The translations under genes were made by a program, and so were the position numbers. Source: Buttiauxella massiliensis (GTDB taxonomy: Bacteria; Pseudomonadota; Gammaproteobacteria; Enterobacterales; Enterobacteriaceae). From it: a stretch of DNA of 64,000 nt. Below are positions 41,398 to 50,697 of the stretch, one piece after another (position 1 is the stretch's first letter; each line of letters opens with the position of its first letter). The DNA lies in contig NZ_LR722654.1 of assembly GCF_902500225.1 (NCBI RefSeq), forward strand, positions 124,001 to 188,000, given 5' to 3'. The notes below the pieces were generated by a model that worked only from the letters and a program-made list of their open reading frames with translations, had not been told where the DNA came from and did no database searches.

Positions 41398-41670
41398 ATG
41401 AATACAGTATTTCTTTTACTTGCTGAGTTCGGAACACCAACGATTCCATTGGCTGACGTTTGTGAAAAATATTTTGGCCTTAAACCCGCCACAGCAGAAA
41501 AAAAAGCATCTATGGGGGAGTTCGCTGTTCCCACTTTCAGAGCTTCTGACAGCCAGAAAGCACCACGGATGATCCACATTCAGGATTTGGCTGATCACTT
41601 AGAGTCGCAACGTCAAAAGGGCATCGATTTCTTCAAATTGATGCAGGTAGAGAACGGAAAAAAACATTAA
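41398..41670 (+). CDS. PrtN-family DNA-binding protein, excisionase candidate (90 aa)
   Basis: It matches the PrtN (pyocin activator) family with an Xis/MerR-like winged helix: TIPLADVCEKYFGLKPATAE and MIHIQDLADHLESQRQKG. GGAG precedes the start. It is the last phage gene, next to arm-like sites and attR. In KplE1 the excisionase TorI has the same place. It may be the recombination directionality factor, an activator, or both. Confidence 0.8.
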   Translation: MNTVFLLLAEFGTPTIPLADVCEKYFGLKPATAEKKASMGEFAVPTFRASDSQKAPRMIHIQDLADHLESQRQKGIDFFKLMQVENGKKH

Positions 41671-41688
41671 TTTAGTGGTGCTAAATCT

Positions 41689-41726
41689 CCTGATTAAGGT
41701 TTATCACCTCTTAATCAGGGGTTTTA
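41689..41726 (+). terminator. Intrinsic terminator of the pL operon
   Basis: Perfect 10-bp arms CCTGATTAAG and CTTAATCAGG with an 11-nt loop, followed by GGTTTTATTT. It closes the prophage early operon 19 bp after the last gene. Confidence 0.9.
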
Positions 41727-41784
41727 TTTGCATATAGCAGCACCCCAATAGCACCCCAAACATCACTAACCAACTGATATAGAT
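41727..41784. other. attR region with integrase arm-like direct repeats
   Basis: AGCACCCCAAT (41739-41749) and AGCACCCCAAA (41750-41760) are tandem; an inverted copy of the core, GGTGCTA, lies at 41677-41683. Phage genes end at 41670 and host cutC signals begin at about 41785, so attR lies here. The core cannot be fixed because attL is outside the window. Confidence 0.6.
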
Positions 41785-41812
41785 AAAAAAAGCCCCAGCA
41801 AAACGCCGGGGC
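41785..41812 (-). terminator. Intrinsic terminator of cutC
   Basis: The minus strand reads GCCCCGGC-GTTTT-GCTGGGGC with one G-U pair and then seven T. It lies 55 bp after the cutC stop and marks host DNA next to the prophage end. Confidence 0.85.
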
Positions 41813-41867
41813 CTGGTACGAGCAACATCACATGGGCGACATGATGCGCGGTTAAAATCTTTAAGTG

Positions 41868-42617
41868 TCAGGCTGCAGTCTTCCCTGCAACCAACACGGC
41901 TTTCATTGCTGCCACTACATCACCATCAACGCAGTAACGATTAAACTCATCGGCTTCCGCATCGGCACTCATCGACACACCCGCTTTACGGTAACGCATC
42001 GGTGATGGCACGGTCTGCCCGGCTGAACTGTGCATTTCGTCAATGCCTTGATCGACAAACTTTTTCAAGTTGCTCAATCGCACGCCAGCACCAGCCATAA
42101 TGATTGGAGCACGGGAATGCTGTTTTAGTTCCCTAAGTAATGTAAGTCCTAATTCCGCATTCTGCTGTTGGCCTGAAGTCAGGATGCGCGCCACGCCTAA
42201 ATCAGTGAGTTGTTCCAACGCCTGGTGGGGGTTATGGCACATATCAAACGCCCGGTGGAAAGTCACCGCCATACCTTTAGCCTGCTCCATAACTCGCTTC
42301 ATGCGAGGTACATCAACATGCCCTTCCCCGTCTAACATACCGATTACCAGTCCCGAATAACCGAGCTCGCGGACGAAAGCGATATCTTCAAGCATGGTCT
42401 CGAACTCTGCATCGGTGTAACAAAAATCACCGCCGCGCGGGCGAATAATTGGATGCACAGGTATCGAAACTCGTTCTTTCACTTTACGCAGCACCCCAGC
42501 AGAAGGGGTCAAACCACCCTCTTTGGGGGCTGAACATAATTCAAGCCTGTCCGCTCCGGCAAGTTGCGCTGTGACTGCACAGTCAATTCCGTAACAACAT
42601 ATCTCAAGCAAAGGCAT
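41868..42617 (-). CDS. cutC: CutC-family protein (249 aa)
   Basis: A TIM-barrel protein: [20 protein letters not shown], then [24 protein letters not shown] and [11 protein letters not shown]. It was named for copper tolerance in E. coli, though later work questions a direct copper role. Full length. In E. coli cutC neighbours yecM and argS as here, with torYZ on the other side; the prophage has entered on that side. Confidence 0.95.
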   Translation of the reverse strand: MPLLEICCYGIDCAVTAQLAGADRLELCSAPKEGGLTPSAGVLRKVKERVSIPVHPIIRPRGGDFCYTDAEFETMLEDIAFVRELGYSGLVIGMLDGEGHVDVPRMKRVMEQAKGMAVTFHRAFDMCHNPHQALEQLTDLGVARILTSGQQQNAELGLTLLRELKQHSRAPIIMAGAGVRLSNLKKFVDQGIDEMHSSAGQTVPSPMRYRKAGVSMSADAEADEFNRYCVDGDVVAAMKAVLVAGKTAA

Positions 42618-42711
42618 TGATTACTCCTTAAAAATCTTTAGCCTGGCGGTTGTGTCATGGGTTCAGAATGATAATCTGAAAATCACGATCCCATAAAGGT
42701 AATAGCTAATC

Positions 42712-43857
42712 ATGATGGCATTCAATTTTGATGAAGGCATCGACCGCCGTCACAGCGACAGTTCGAAGTGGAATAAATATGGTGATGAGGTGTTACCTAT
42801 GTGGGTGGCAGATATGGATTTTCGCTCTCCACCCTGTATTCTCGAAGCCCTTCATAAACGCGTAGAGCACGGAGTTTTTGGTTACGGTAACCGGCCGCAA
42901 GAATTAGTTGATGTTGTCGTTGAAAGAATGTCCAGCCGCTACCAGTGGCAGATTAAACCAGAGTGGATCGTCTTTTTACCGGGCATTGTCGCGGGCCTTA
43001 ATTTGAGTGTTCGTGCCTTTACGGCCCCCGATGAAATTACCATTGCGCCAACACCGATTTATCCTCCATTCCGAAAGTCATCTGCATTTGCCAATCGTTC
43101 ACAACTCAACGCGCCACTGCGCCTTGAAAATGGCCGTTGGGTTATGGATTTGCAGGCACTGGAATCTCAGCTCAACGGTAAAGAAAAATTGCTGATGTTG
43201 TGCAACCCGCAAAATCCAGGCGGCACCATCTATACGCGTGAGGAATTACAGCAGCACCTGGCATTCGCCCAACGCCACAACATGATTGTCTGTTCTGATG
43301 AAATTCATTGTGATTTGCTGCTTGATCCCGGTGCGAAACACATTCCTTTTGCCACACTGAGCCACGACGCAGAACAGCGTTCTATCACGCTGCTTTCACC
43401 GTCCAAAACTTTCAACATTGCCGGGCTTGGCGCATCACTGGCGATAATCCCTGATCCACAATTGCGTAAGCAATTTAATACGGTTCGCGATGGGATTGTA
43501 CCGAGTGTGGATGTGCTGGCGCTGACGGCTGCCACCGCAGCGTGGCGCGATGGTGAACCGTGGTTGCAAGAGTTACTGCCCTATCTGCGTCGAAATCGCG
43601 ACACTTTGGTGAGTGCCGTGAATAAAATGCCAGGCCTTACGATGGCATCGCCACCCGCCACTTATCTCGGATGGGTGGATGCAAGCGCTCTGCCGGTAGA
43701 AAATCCGACGCTATTCTTCCAGAAAGCGGGGCTGGGTTTCTCGCCAGGGGCAGATTTTGGCGAAGCGAAATTCGTACGAATTAACTTTGGCTGCACCTCA
43801 GCAACGCTTAATGAAGCCATTAAACGCATAGAAGCAGCCGTGAGATCAGTCTGCTAA
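42712..43857 (+). CDS. PatB/MalY-type PLP-dependent C-S lyase (381 aa)
   Basis: A fold-type I PLP enzyme of the cystathionine beta-lyase PatB/MalY group: MWVADMDFRSPPCILEAL, HGVFGYGNRP, LCNPQNPGG, CSDEIHCDLL and the PLP lysine in SPSKTFNIAG (about residue 226). It probably splits cysteine-S-conjugates or cystathionine. It is divergent from cutC and its end overlaps yecM by 12 bp. It is not present between cutC and yecM in E. coli K-12 as I recall it. Confidence 0.9.
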   Translation: MMAFNFDEGIDRRHSDSSKWNKYGDEVLPMWVADMDFRSPPCILEALHKRVEHGVFGYGNRPQELVDVVVERMSSRYQWQIKPEWIVFLPGIVAGLNLSVRAFTAPDEITIAPTPIYPPFRKSSAFANRSQLNAPLRLENGRWVMDLQALESQLNGKEKLLMLCNPQNPGGTIYTREELQQHLAFAQRHNMIVCSDEIHCDLLLDPGAKHIPFATLSHDAEQRSITLLSPSKTFNIAGLGASLAIIPDPQLRKQFNTVRDGIVPSVDVLALTAATAAWRDGEPWLQELLPYLRRNRDTLVSAVNKMPGLTMASPPATYLGWVDASALPVENPTLFFQKAGLGFSPGADFGEAKFVRINFGCTSATLNEAIKRIEAAVRSVC

Positions 43858-44412
43858 TTCGCTGGCAACGATCTCTTCAATACTCCATGGATGGAATTTG
43901 ATGGTGACTTTGCCGTCGGTCACTGCAAGCGTTGGGTTTGGCAAGCGCTCGCGTTCGCCTTTTGGCGAACTGGTTTTCACTGAAATTCCGGTCTGGCGTA
44001 AACCCGCGTCAGACATTAAATCCAGCGCTCGGGCATTTAGCGTTTCAGGCTCCCCAGGCAGCACAATTTCTACATGCTCCCAACCTTCGTGCGGATAGCG
44101 TTTTTCACCCGGCCACGGCAGCTCCACCACGCTAAATTCCCAGTGCGCCACGCAAACTGGCTCATCTAATTTGAACAAGCAAATTGGCCGATCATTAATG
44201 ATATTTTCCGACAGCAATGTGCCGCACTTTTCCAGGCCTGCACGCCAGCGTTCCGCCGTCGTATTCTGATGGCAACGCAGAGAAATGTGATCGGCGTCAA
44301 GCAACGCAATCTCCAAATCAAGCCGAGCGGCAAGTTCTGTTAACGCTTGTGTAAATCGCGGGAGATCCGCTGAAATATCATTCAGTTCTGCAATTGTCTG
44401 CCAGTTGGCCAT
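43846..44412 (-). CDS. yecM: YecM, VOC-like fold protein (188 aa)
   Basis: It starts ANWQTIAELNDI after the ATG at 44412 and follows E. coli YecM closely as I recall it (ADHISLRCHQNTTAERWR; HWEFSVVELPWPGEKRYPHE). It has the vicinal-oxygen-chelate fold with possible metal ligands; the activity is unknown. It is divergent from argS, as in E. coli. Confidence 0.95.
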   Translation of the reverse strand: MANWQTIAELNDISADLPRFTQALTELAARLDLEIALLDADHISLRCHQNTTAERWRAGLEKCGTLLSENIINDRPICLFKLDEPVCVAHWEFSVVELPWPGEKRYPHEGWEHVEIVLPGEPETLNARALDLMSDAGLRQTGISVKTSSPKGERERLPNPTLAVTDGKVTIKFHPWSIEEIVASELAD

Positions 44413-44662
44413 CACCCTATCCTCTCAAGTCACGAATGCGGGCTAATCTACCAATTTAGGCAGATATCACCAACACCCGAAACGTGGCTATATTTCTGAA
44501 TGGTTATTCACTATACCGTTGATATTAGTCCAGGGCGCACCGGGCAAGGCTTTTGCTGACTAAGGGGGATAAATACAGTTATACTTACGCCCTAATTTTA
44601 TCCCCAATGATACGGCTGCTGTAAAAGTCACGGCAGCCCTTAGCAAAAAGTAAGGTATCCCG

Positions 44663-46396
44663 GTGAATATTCAGGCTCTTCTCTCAGATAAAGTCAGTCA
44701 GGCACTGATTGCCGCAGGTGCACCTGCGGATTGCGAACCACAGGTTCGTCAGTCAGCAAAAGTTCAGTTCGGCGACTATCAGGCCAATGGCGTGATGTCA
44801 GTTGCAAAATCACTGGGCAAGCCACCACGACAAGTCGCAGAGTTGGTGATTGCCAATCTGGATTTGACCGGAATTGCCAGCAAAGTTGAAATCGCCGGCC
44901 CAGGCTTTATCAATATTTTCCTCGACCCAGCATTCCTTGCTAAACATGTCGACGAAGCTGTTGCTTCTGACCGCGTTGGCGTGAATACCGTTGCGCCGCA
45001 AACCATCGTGGTCGACTATTCCGCACCAAACGTCGCGAAAGAGATGCACGTGGGTCATATCCGCTCCACTATCATTGGTGATGCTGCGGTGCGCACGCTG
45101 GAATTCCTTGGTCATAAAGTTATCCGCGCCAACCACGTTGGTGACTGGGGCACACAGTTCGGGATGCTGATCGCCTATCTTGAAAAGCAGCAGCAAGAAA
45201 ACGCAGGTGAAATGGCGCTGGCCGACCTGGAAGAGTTCTATCGTGCAGCCAAGAAACACTACGACGAAGACGCAGAATTTGCTGAACGTGCTCGTGCGTA
45301 CGTTGTGAAGCTGCAAGGCGGCGACGAATACTGCCGTGAAATGTGGCGTAAGCTGGTCGATATCACCATGACGCAGAACCAGCAAACCTACGATCGCCTT
45401 AACGTGACGCTGACCCGTGACGACGTAATGGGTGAAAGTCTTTATAACCCAATGCTTCCGGGCATCGTGGCCGATCTTAAGGCGAAAGGTCTTGCGGTCG
45501 AGAGCGAAGGCGCAACCGTGGTTTACCTGGATGAGTTCAAGAACAAAGACGGCGACCCAATGGGCGTTATCATCCAGAAAAAAGATGGCGGCTATCTCTA
45601 CACCACCACCGATATTGCCTGTGCGAAATATCGCTATGAAACCCTGCATGCAGACCGCGTGCTTTACTTTATCGACTCCCGCCAGCATCAACACCTGATG
45701 CAAGCATGGACCATCGTGCGTAAAGCCGGTTACGTTCCAGAATCTGTCACCCTGGAGCACCAGATGTTCGGCATGATGCTGGGCAAAGACGGCAAGCCGT
45801 TCAAAACCCGTTCTGGCGGCACGGTAAAACTGACCGACCTGCTCGACGAAGCCATGGAACGTGCGCGTAATCTGGTTGCAGAGAAAAACCCGAACATGCC
45901 TGCGGATGAACTGGAAGCGTTAGCGAAATCCGTCGGTATTGGCGCAGTGAAATACGCCGACCTGTCGAAAAGCCGCACCACCGATTACATCTTTGACTGG
46001 GACAACATGTTGGCCTTCGAGGGCAACACCGCACCGTATATGCAATATGCATACACTCGCGTGCTGTCTGTGTTCCGCAAAGCTGAGATTGATGAAGCTG
46101 AGCTGCTGAAAGCACCAGTAGTGATTCGTGAAGACCGCGAAGCACAGTTGGCTGCGCGCCTGCTGCAATTTGAAGAAACGCTGAACGTGGTTGCGCGTGA
46201 TGGTACACCGCATGTGATGTGTACTTATCTTTACGATGTGGCGGGTCTGTTCTCTGGTTTCTACGAGCACTGCCCAATTCTGGCCGCCGACTCCGAAGAA
46301 GCGCGTAACAGCCGCCTGAAACTGGCTCTGTTAACCGCGAAAACGCTGAAACTTGGTCTGGATACCCTGGGTATCGAAACTGTAGAACGTATGTAA
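44663..46396 (+). CDS. argS: Arginyl-tRNA synthetase (577 aa)
   Basis: A class I synthetase charging tRNA-Arg. It starts at GTG with AAGGTA upstream. The HIGH motif is HVGHIRST; as usual for ArgRS, a canonical KMSKS is replaced by a sequence near [11 protein letters not shown]. The N-terminal Add1 domain ([16 protein letters not shown]) and C-terminal anticodon-binding domain are intact. It is an essential single-copy gene. Confidence 0.98.
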   Translation: MNIQALLSDKVSQALIAAGAPADCEPQVRQSAKVQFGDYQANGVMSVAKSLGKPPRQVAELVIANLDLTGIASKVEIAGPGFINIFLDPAFLAKHVDEAVASDRVGVNTVAPQTIVVDYSAPNVAKEMHVGHIRSTIIGDAAVRTLEFLGHKVIRANHVGDWGTQFGMLIAYLEKQQQENAGEMALADLEEFYRAAKKHYDEDAEFAERARAYVVKLQGGDEYCREMWRKLVDITMTQNQQTYDRLNVTLTRDDVMGESLYNPMLPGIVADLKAKGLAVESEGATVVYLDEFKNKDGDPMGVIIQKKDGGYLYTTTDIACAKYRYETLHADRVLYFIDSRQHQHLMQAWTIVRKAGYVPESVTLEHQMFGMMLGKDGKPFKTRSGGTVKLTDLLDEAMERARNLVAEKNPNMPADELEALAKSVGIGAVKYADLSKSRTTDYIFDWDNMLAFEGNTAPYMQYAYTRVLSVFRKAEIDEAELLKAPVVIREDREAQLAARLLQFEETLNVVARDGTPHVMCTYLYDVAGLFSGFYEHCPILAADSEEARNSRLKLALLTAKTLKLGLDTLGIETVERM

Positions 46397-46410
46397 GTTC
46401 CTAATTTCAG

Positions 46411-46606
46411 TACCCTAAATAATTCGAGTTGCAGGAAGGCGGCAATTGAGAGAATCCCGACGAGCTTACACTAGTAAGTGATTACTCGGCCCATCCGTGG
46501 GCTTCGCCCTTCGGGATGCTGCTCGCAGCATTCAAATCTGCTCCCGGCAGATTTGTCGGGTGAACGAAAGCAGCCAACACACCTGCAACTTGAAGTATGA
46601 CGGGTA
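46411..46606. repeat. ERIC element with internal insertion
   Basis: The ends are TACCCTAAATAATTCGAGTT and GACGGGTA. The ERIC core GAATCCC...GAGCTTAC...AGTAAGTGA and the end CAGCCAACACACCTGCAACT are present. About 70 bp of GC-rich hairpin-forming sequence (roughly 46490-46560) interrupts the element, giving 196 instead of 127 bp. It lies after argS. Confidence 0.85.
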
Positions 46607-46610
46607 CTTG

Positions 46611-47402
46611 TTAGCGAACAATTCCCCGCGCTGACCGCGCAAAAAACCGGTCATAAAGGCCAATCACCGGGAAATCACTTTCCAGTATTTTCAAAGACCT
46701 CTTCACTTCTTCTATCGCCAGCGCCTGGTTGTAAAACCGCTCATACAATGTATGAATCAAATCCTGCTGTTCTGGCTCTAACGCCTGGAACGCATTCGAG
46801 CTTGTGTTGATACCCAGCGGCACAGCGCGGTTACCACCAGCCGTCACAAACGGCGGAACATCCTGAACCACTGCTGATTGGTCGAGGATCTTAACCCCAC
46901 TCGCCAATATGCAAAATTGATGGATAGCACACATAAAGCCTATCTGCGCATCATCATCAAGCTCAACGTGCCCGGCAAGCCCACTGTTATCCGCAATCAA
47001 TGTGCCATTACCGACCACACAATCATGACCAATATGGACACAATTCAAAAAGCGATTGTCATTACCGATAATAGTGGTGCTAAGCCCCTGAACTGTTCCA
47101 CGATGAATAGTGGCATTTTTGGCAATCTGATTCCGGTCACCAATAACGACCGTCGTGGGTTCACCGGCATATTTAAGGTCCTGATTCGCATCACCTATGG
47201 ATGAAAACTGGCCGAAAGTATTGTTACAGCCGATTGTTGTCAGGCCATTAATCACCGAATAAGCACCGACAACAGTTCCTTCGCCTATCACTACACCTGC
47301 GGAAATAACACAAAACGGGCCAATACTTACATGCGCACCGAGCACCACACCCGGCTCCACAATACTATTACTGGCAACCCGGGCTAACGGGGAAATAGAC
47401 AT
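46611..47402 (-). CDS. LpxA-like acyltransferase paralogue (263 aa)
   Basis: A left-handed beta-helix protein with hexapeptide repeats from residue 5 on. It follows LpxA along its length: the catalytic-type His in CVHIGHDC, LAGHVELDDDAQIGFMCAIH and QDVPPFVTAGGNRAVPLGI, and the end FFARSARGIVR. Known LpxA is normally in the lpxD-fabZ-lpxA-lpxB cluster, so this lone copy is an extra paralogue. It may acylate UDP-GlcNAc or another sugar nucleotide. The ATG at 47402 is preferred over an adjacent TTG. Confidence 0.88.
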   Translation of the reverse strand: MSISPLARVASNSIVEPGVVLGAHVSIGPFCVISAGVVIGEGTVVGAYSVINGLTTIGCNNTFGQFSSIGDANQDLKYAGEPTTVVIGDRNQIAKNATIHRGTVQGLSTTIIGNDNRFLNCVHIGHDCVVGNGTLIADNSGLAGHVELDDDAQIGFMCAIHQFCILASGVKILDQSAVVQDVPPFVTAGGNRAVPLGINTSSNAFQALEPEQQDLIHTLYERFYNQALAIEEVKRSLKILESDFPVIGLYDRFFARSARGIVR

Positions 47403-47527
47403 CAATTTATCCTGATGACGGCACGAAACGGAGAACGCCTGTCATCGTTTAGTTATTAATCCAGACCAGGGATCAACAAGAAAGGAGGGACGAAAGAGAA
47501 GCTCCGCTTCGCCATTCGCATTATCGT

Positions 47528-47574
47528 TAAGGAGGTGAAAACCAGTGAAGGGCTTATCGACAGCGGCAGCATAA
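47528..47574 (+). other. Micro-ORF with perfect Shine-Dalgarno sequence
   Basis: TAAGGAGGTGA (47528-47538) is an 11-base match to the anti-Shine-Dalgarno. GTG at 47545 opens a 9-codon frame ending TAATG at 47572-47576, which could couple to a second frame. No known leader peptide is recognised. Confidence 0.4.
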
Positions 47575-47665
47575 TGAATTGCGTCACACATTACGCCATT
47601 TATTTATTTTTAAATTGGAGGAACTTTATGGGGTTTGCCCGCAGGTTTGATTTAGCAGTAATTTG

Positions 47666-47687
47666 CAGGCCTGGTTCCCCAGGCCTG
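47666..47687. terminator. Strong stem-loop at the 3' end of the hydrolase gene
   Basis: Perfect 9-bp arms CAGGCCTGG and CCAGGCCTG around TTCC. It lies 10 bp after the hydrolase stop (leftward). T-runs are poor on both strands, so it may stabilise RNA ends rather than terminate. Confidence 0.55.
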
Positions 47688-47697
47688 TTGTATGCGC

Positions 47698-48837
47698 TTA
47701 CAAATAAATTCTCAAATACTCACCCATACAGAGGATCGCCATCGCCTGTCCGTACGGCATTGAGGTCAGCGGGATTTGGCGATAAAACTCCAGGTTACTG
47801 CCCATTCCCGTGCCAAACGAAACCTGCAACAACTCACCTTCCGGGGAGATATTTTTGACGATACCTTTCATCGCCTTTTCTGCCACCTCTGCATACTCTT
47901 TGCCGATATAGCGCTTACGAATGCCTTTCAAAATGCCGTAGGCAAAACCGGCAGTCGCGGATGCCTCCAGATACGAATGTGGGTCGTCAAGCAAGGTGTG
48001 CCATAAACCACTGTCGTCCTGGCATTTTGCCAACGCGGCAACCTGATTTTCCAGCACCTGTACCAGATAGCGACGCACCGCGTTGTTCTCAGGTAAGTCC
48101 ACCAGTTCAAGGAAATCAGGGATCACGATAGTCAACCAACTGTTGCCACGCGCCCAACGCGCATTGGCAAAGTTATGATTGCCTTCGTAACTCCAGCCGT
48201 GGAACCACAGGCCGGTTTCGCGATCCATCAAATTCTGCACATGCAGCAGGAACTGATACGTCGCCTCTTCCACATACTCCGGGCGATTCAGCAATTTGCC
48301 AATTTTTGCCAGTGGCAATACGGTCATCATCAGCGTGTCGTCCCACATCTGCTGATGGTTCTCTTCCGCAAGCGTAATGTGCTGCATTCCGCCGTGTTCG
48401 GTACGCGGCATTTCATACATTGCCCACTCAGCCCAGCTTTCGAGCCACGGCAAATACGACGGGTCGCGCGTTTCTTCGTAGCGATAGGCAAGCGTCAGGA
48501 ACGGTGCCATGGTATTGACGTTTTTGGTGGTAGCACCTTCTGCGAAGCGGTCTGCAAACCAGCTATCAATAATTTCGCACATCTTCTTTTCACCGGTCTG
48601 ACGATAATACTGATACATGCCGTACAAACCGACGCCGTGCGTCCACTCCCAACCTGCCCAACCTTTGGTATCAATGACTCGTCCGTCATCTAGTCGCAGC
48701 AAGTATTGGCCCGTTTCATCCTTAATACTAACCAGATTATCCGTCACCTTGTGGATCAGGGTTTTCAGCTCATCCCGGGCAATAAAATGCTCCGGCTGGC
48801 ACAGTAAAGGGCTGTGTTTGACGGGATAAATAATCAT
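47698..48837 (-). CDS. GH105-type unsaturated rhamnogalacturonyl hydrolase, RhiN-like (379 aa)
   Basis: The protein has the alpha/alpha-barrel features of the GH88/GH105 families: GWAGWEWTHGVGLYGMYQYY, the Asp in QMWDDTLMMTVLPLAK (probable catalytic region) and NARWARGNSWLTIVIPDFLE. It would remove unsaturated galacturonyl residues from pectin fragments. It is translationally coupled (TAATG) to the transporter upstream. No signal peptide, so it acts in the cytoplasm on imported oligosaccharides. Confidence 0.87.
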   Translation of the reverse strand: MIIYPVKHSPLLCQPEHFIARDELKTLIHKVTDNLVSIKDETGQYLLRLDDGRVIDTKGWAGWEWTHGVGLYGMYQYYRQTGEKKMCEIIDSWFADRFAEGATTKNVNTMAPFLTLAYRYEETRDPSYLPWLESWAEWAMYEMPRTEHGGMQHITLAEENHQQMWDDTLMMTVLPLAKIGKLLNRPEYVEEATYQFLLHVQNLMDRETGLWFHGWSYEGNHNFANARWARGNSWLTIVIPDFLELVDLPENNAVRRYLVQVLENQVAALAKCQDDSGLWHTLLDDPHSYLEASATAGFAYGILKGIRKRYIGKEYAEVAEKAMKGIVKNISPEGELLQVSFGTGMGSNLEFYRQIPLTSMPYGQAMAILCMGEYLRIYL

Positions 48838-50429
48838 TAACTTAACCTCTGTGATGATGTATTCGAACGCATTGCAGCAGCCTCTTTCAATGACGGAGCC
48901 GCAGGTTTATTACGGTTGAGATAGCCAATATTGTTGTTGCCCCAAAGCGTGTCGTAAGGCATACCAGCCAACATTTCGACTGTGGCGCGAGCTTGTGGCG
49001 TGGTTGCTTCCGGAACCGGACGACCCGCCGCACGCATCTTCGCGGTTTCTTCACGTAACACGCTGTGAGTTTGCAAATTGAGTTTAAAGCGCAGGGAGAC
49101 TAAGAAACCGCACGCCAAAACAGCGACTGTGCCAAAGCTCAGGATCATCAGAATGGTGTGGCTTACCGCTGGCGGCTGTACGGTCTGGCCGGAAACAAAG
49201 CCGGAAAGCTGCATCACGATACCCACTAACATTACCGCACCGGCCTGCGAGGCTTTACGCGTCAGCGTCATAATGCCTGCGAAGATCCCTTCACGGCGCT
49301 GCCCGGTAATCACTTCATCCACGTCAGCAATGTAGGTGTAAGTATTCCACGGCACATAGTTGATACCGCCGCGGCCCAGGCCAGCTATGGCTGAAACCAG
49401 CATCAGCAGCGAGAAGACATCGCTTAATCCCGCGTAATACAACAATGCGTAAGAGATGGAACTCAGGCCAAAGAGCACTACAACCATACGGTAGGACGGA
49501 GCCGGGCCATATTTGATACACAGAGGAATCATGCCGATAACCGCGATAAATTGCAGAATCGCCATAGTGCCGAGCAAGCTGGAAGCCATGCTTGCACTTT
49601 GCATCAGCACAAACACCACATAGTAGGTAAACACGGCGTTGAACACATCCTGAGCAATATAACCGCCCAAATACATGCCCAAGTGTTGGCGGAAGATCTT
49701 AACGCGCAGCGTAGAAGTCAGTTCAACGTTCAGGCGCTTCATACTCTGCGCAAACGTCAGGGTTTTCTTCTCTTCTTCTGCACGCAGTGCCGCTTCTGTC
49801 CAGTCTGAACGAGGGCGCTCCCAGGTGAAGAACCAGACCAACGTCAGCACGATGGCGCATATCGTGGCGAAGACCAGGCTTGCGTAAAAGAAGGAAACCG
49901 CGTTGTCTTTACCGAAGTGGTTTAACAGAATGCCCGGCAGGAATGCGGCAAGGATCGCAGAAAGTTGCGCCATAGAAATACGCGCGCCAGAGAACTTGGT
50001 TTTCTGTTTGAAGTCATCGGTCATTTCCGGCACCAGTGTTTCGTACGGCACCAGAATCATGGTGTAGACCACATCAAAAATCAGATAGGTCACCAGGTAA
50101 TACCAATAACTCATCTCCCCAACCCACATAAAGCTGTAGCTGAAGACTAATGGGATACCCAGCAATATAAAGAATTTACGGCGTCCAAAACGCTTACCAA
50201 GCCAGGTAGAACCAAAGTTATCGGTCAGGAAGCCCATCAGCGGACTGACAACGGCATCCAACACCCTGGCCATCGCAAAGATAAACGTCGCTTCAATCGG
50301 TGAAAGGCCACAGAAGGTAGTATAAAAGTAGAGCAACCAGGCGGCGGTGAGAGCCGTCGTCCCCGCCCCGAGAAAATCCCCGGAGCCATAGGCAAGATAA
50401 TTTGCCAATCCAATTTTGCGTGTTTTCAT
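48837..50429 (-). CDS. GPH-family sugar:cation symporter, RhiT-like (530 aa)
   Basis: Twelve membrane segments of the MelB type: KIGLANYLAYGSGDFLGAGT, VLDAVVSPLMGFLTDNFGST, LGKRFGRRKFFILLGIPLVF. A cytoplasmic loop (ERPRSDWTEAALRAEEEKK) splits the halves. The start at 50429 (MKTRK) is favoured over an ATG three codons earlier. Coupling to the GH105 enzyme suggests uptake of rhamnogalacturonides, as with RhiT/RhiN of pectin-degrading enterobacteria. Confidence 0.87.
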   Translation of the reverse strand: MKTRKIGLANYLAYGSGDFLGAGTTALTAAWLLYFYTTFCGLSPIEATFIFAMARVLDAVVSPLMGFLTDNFGSTWLGKRFGRRKFFILLGIPLVFSYSFMWVGEMSYWYYLVTYLIFDVVYTMILVPYETLVPEMTDDFKQKTKFSGARISMAQLSAILAAFLPGILLNHFGKDNAVSFFYASLVFATICAIVLTLVWFFTWERPRSDWTEAALRAEEEKKTLTFAQSMKRLNVELTSTLRVKIFRQHLGMYLGGYIAQDVFNAVFTYYVVFVLMQSASMASSLLGTMAILQFIAVIGMIPLCIKYGPAPSYRMVVVLFGLSSISYALLYYAGLSDVFSLLMLVSAIAGLGRGGINYVPWNTYTYIADVDEVITGQRREGIFAGIMTLTRKASQAGAVMLVGIVMQLSGFVSGQTVQPPAVSHTILMILSFGTVAVLACGFLVSLRFKLNLQTHSVLREETAKMRAAGRPVPEATTPQARATVEMLAGMPYDTLWGNNNIGYLNRNKPAAPSLKEAAAMRSNTSSQRLS

Positions 50430-50663
50430 TGCCGTCAAACCCCGTTAATTTTTTTATGGAGATTGCACGTCCCGGTACTTGTCGGGCTTGCGAGAACCTT
50501 ACCTTGCTAAGGTAGAAGGACGGGGTAATTGAAACCTTTCCATTTTTGCCATCGTTTGATGAATGGTGGCAAAAATACAAAGTGTCTCAGCACTCGCATC
50601 ACCGATTTATAAAACAGGGGTTTGTTTTTATCAAAAGCGCAGACTAAAAATGAGAGGTAAACA

Positions 50664-50692
50664 AGTAAAAGCCGCATGGGGATTGCGGCTTT
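50664..50692 (-). terminator. Intrinsic terminator of flhBAE
   Basis: Minus-strand arms AAAGCCGCA and TGCGGCTTT around a 7-nt loop, then TTAC. It follows the flhE stop by six bases. Confidence 0.75.
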
Positions 50693-50697
50693 GAGGA

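Noticed and set aside
44810-45760. Long frame antisense to argS (316 codons)
   Set aside because: A shadow of the strongly biased codon use of argS; no ribosome site or homology.
47535-47858. 107-codon + strand frame after the LpxA-like gene
   Set aside because: It reads through a 9-bp stem-loop and into the antisense strand of the hydrolase gene.
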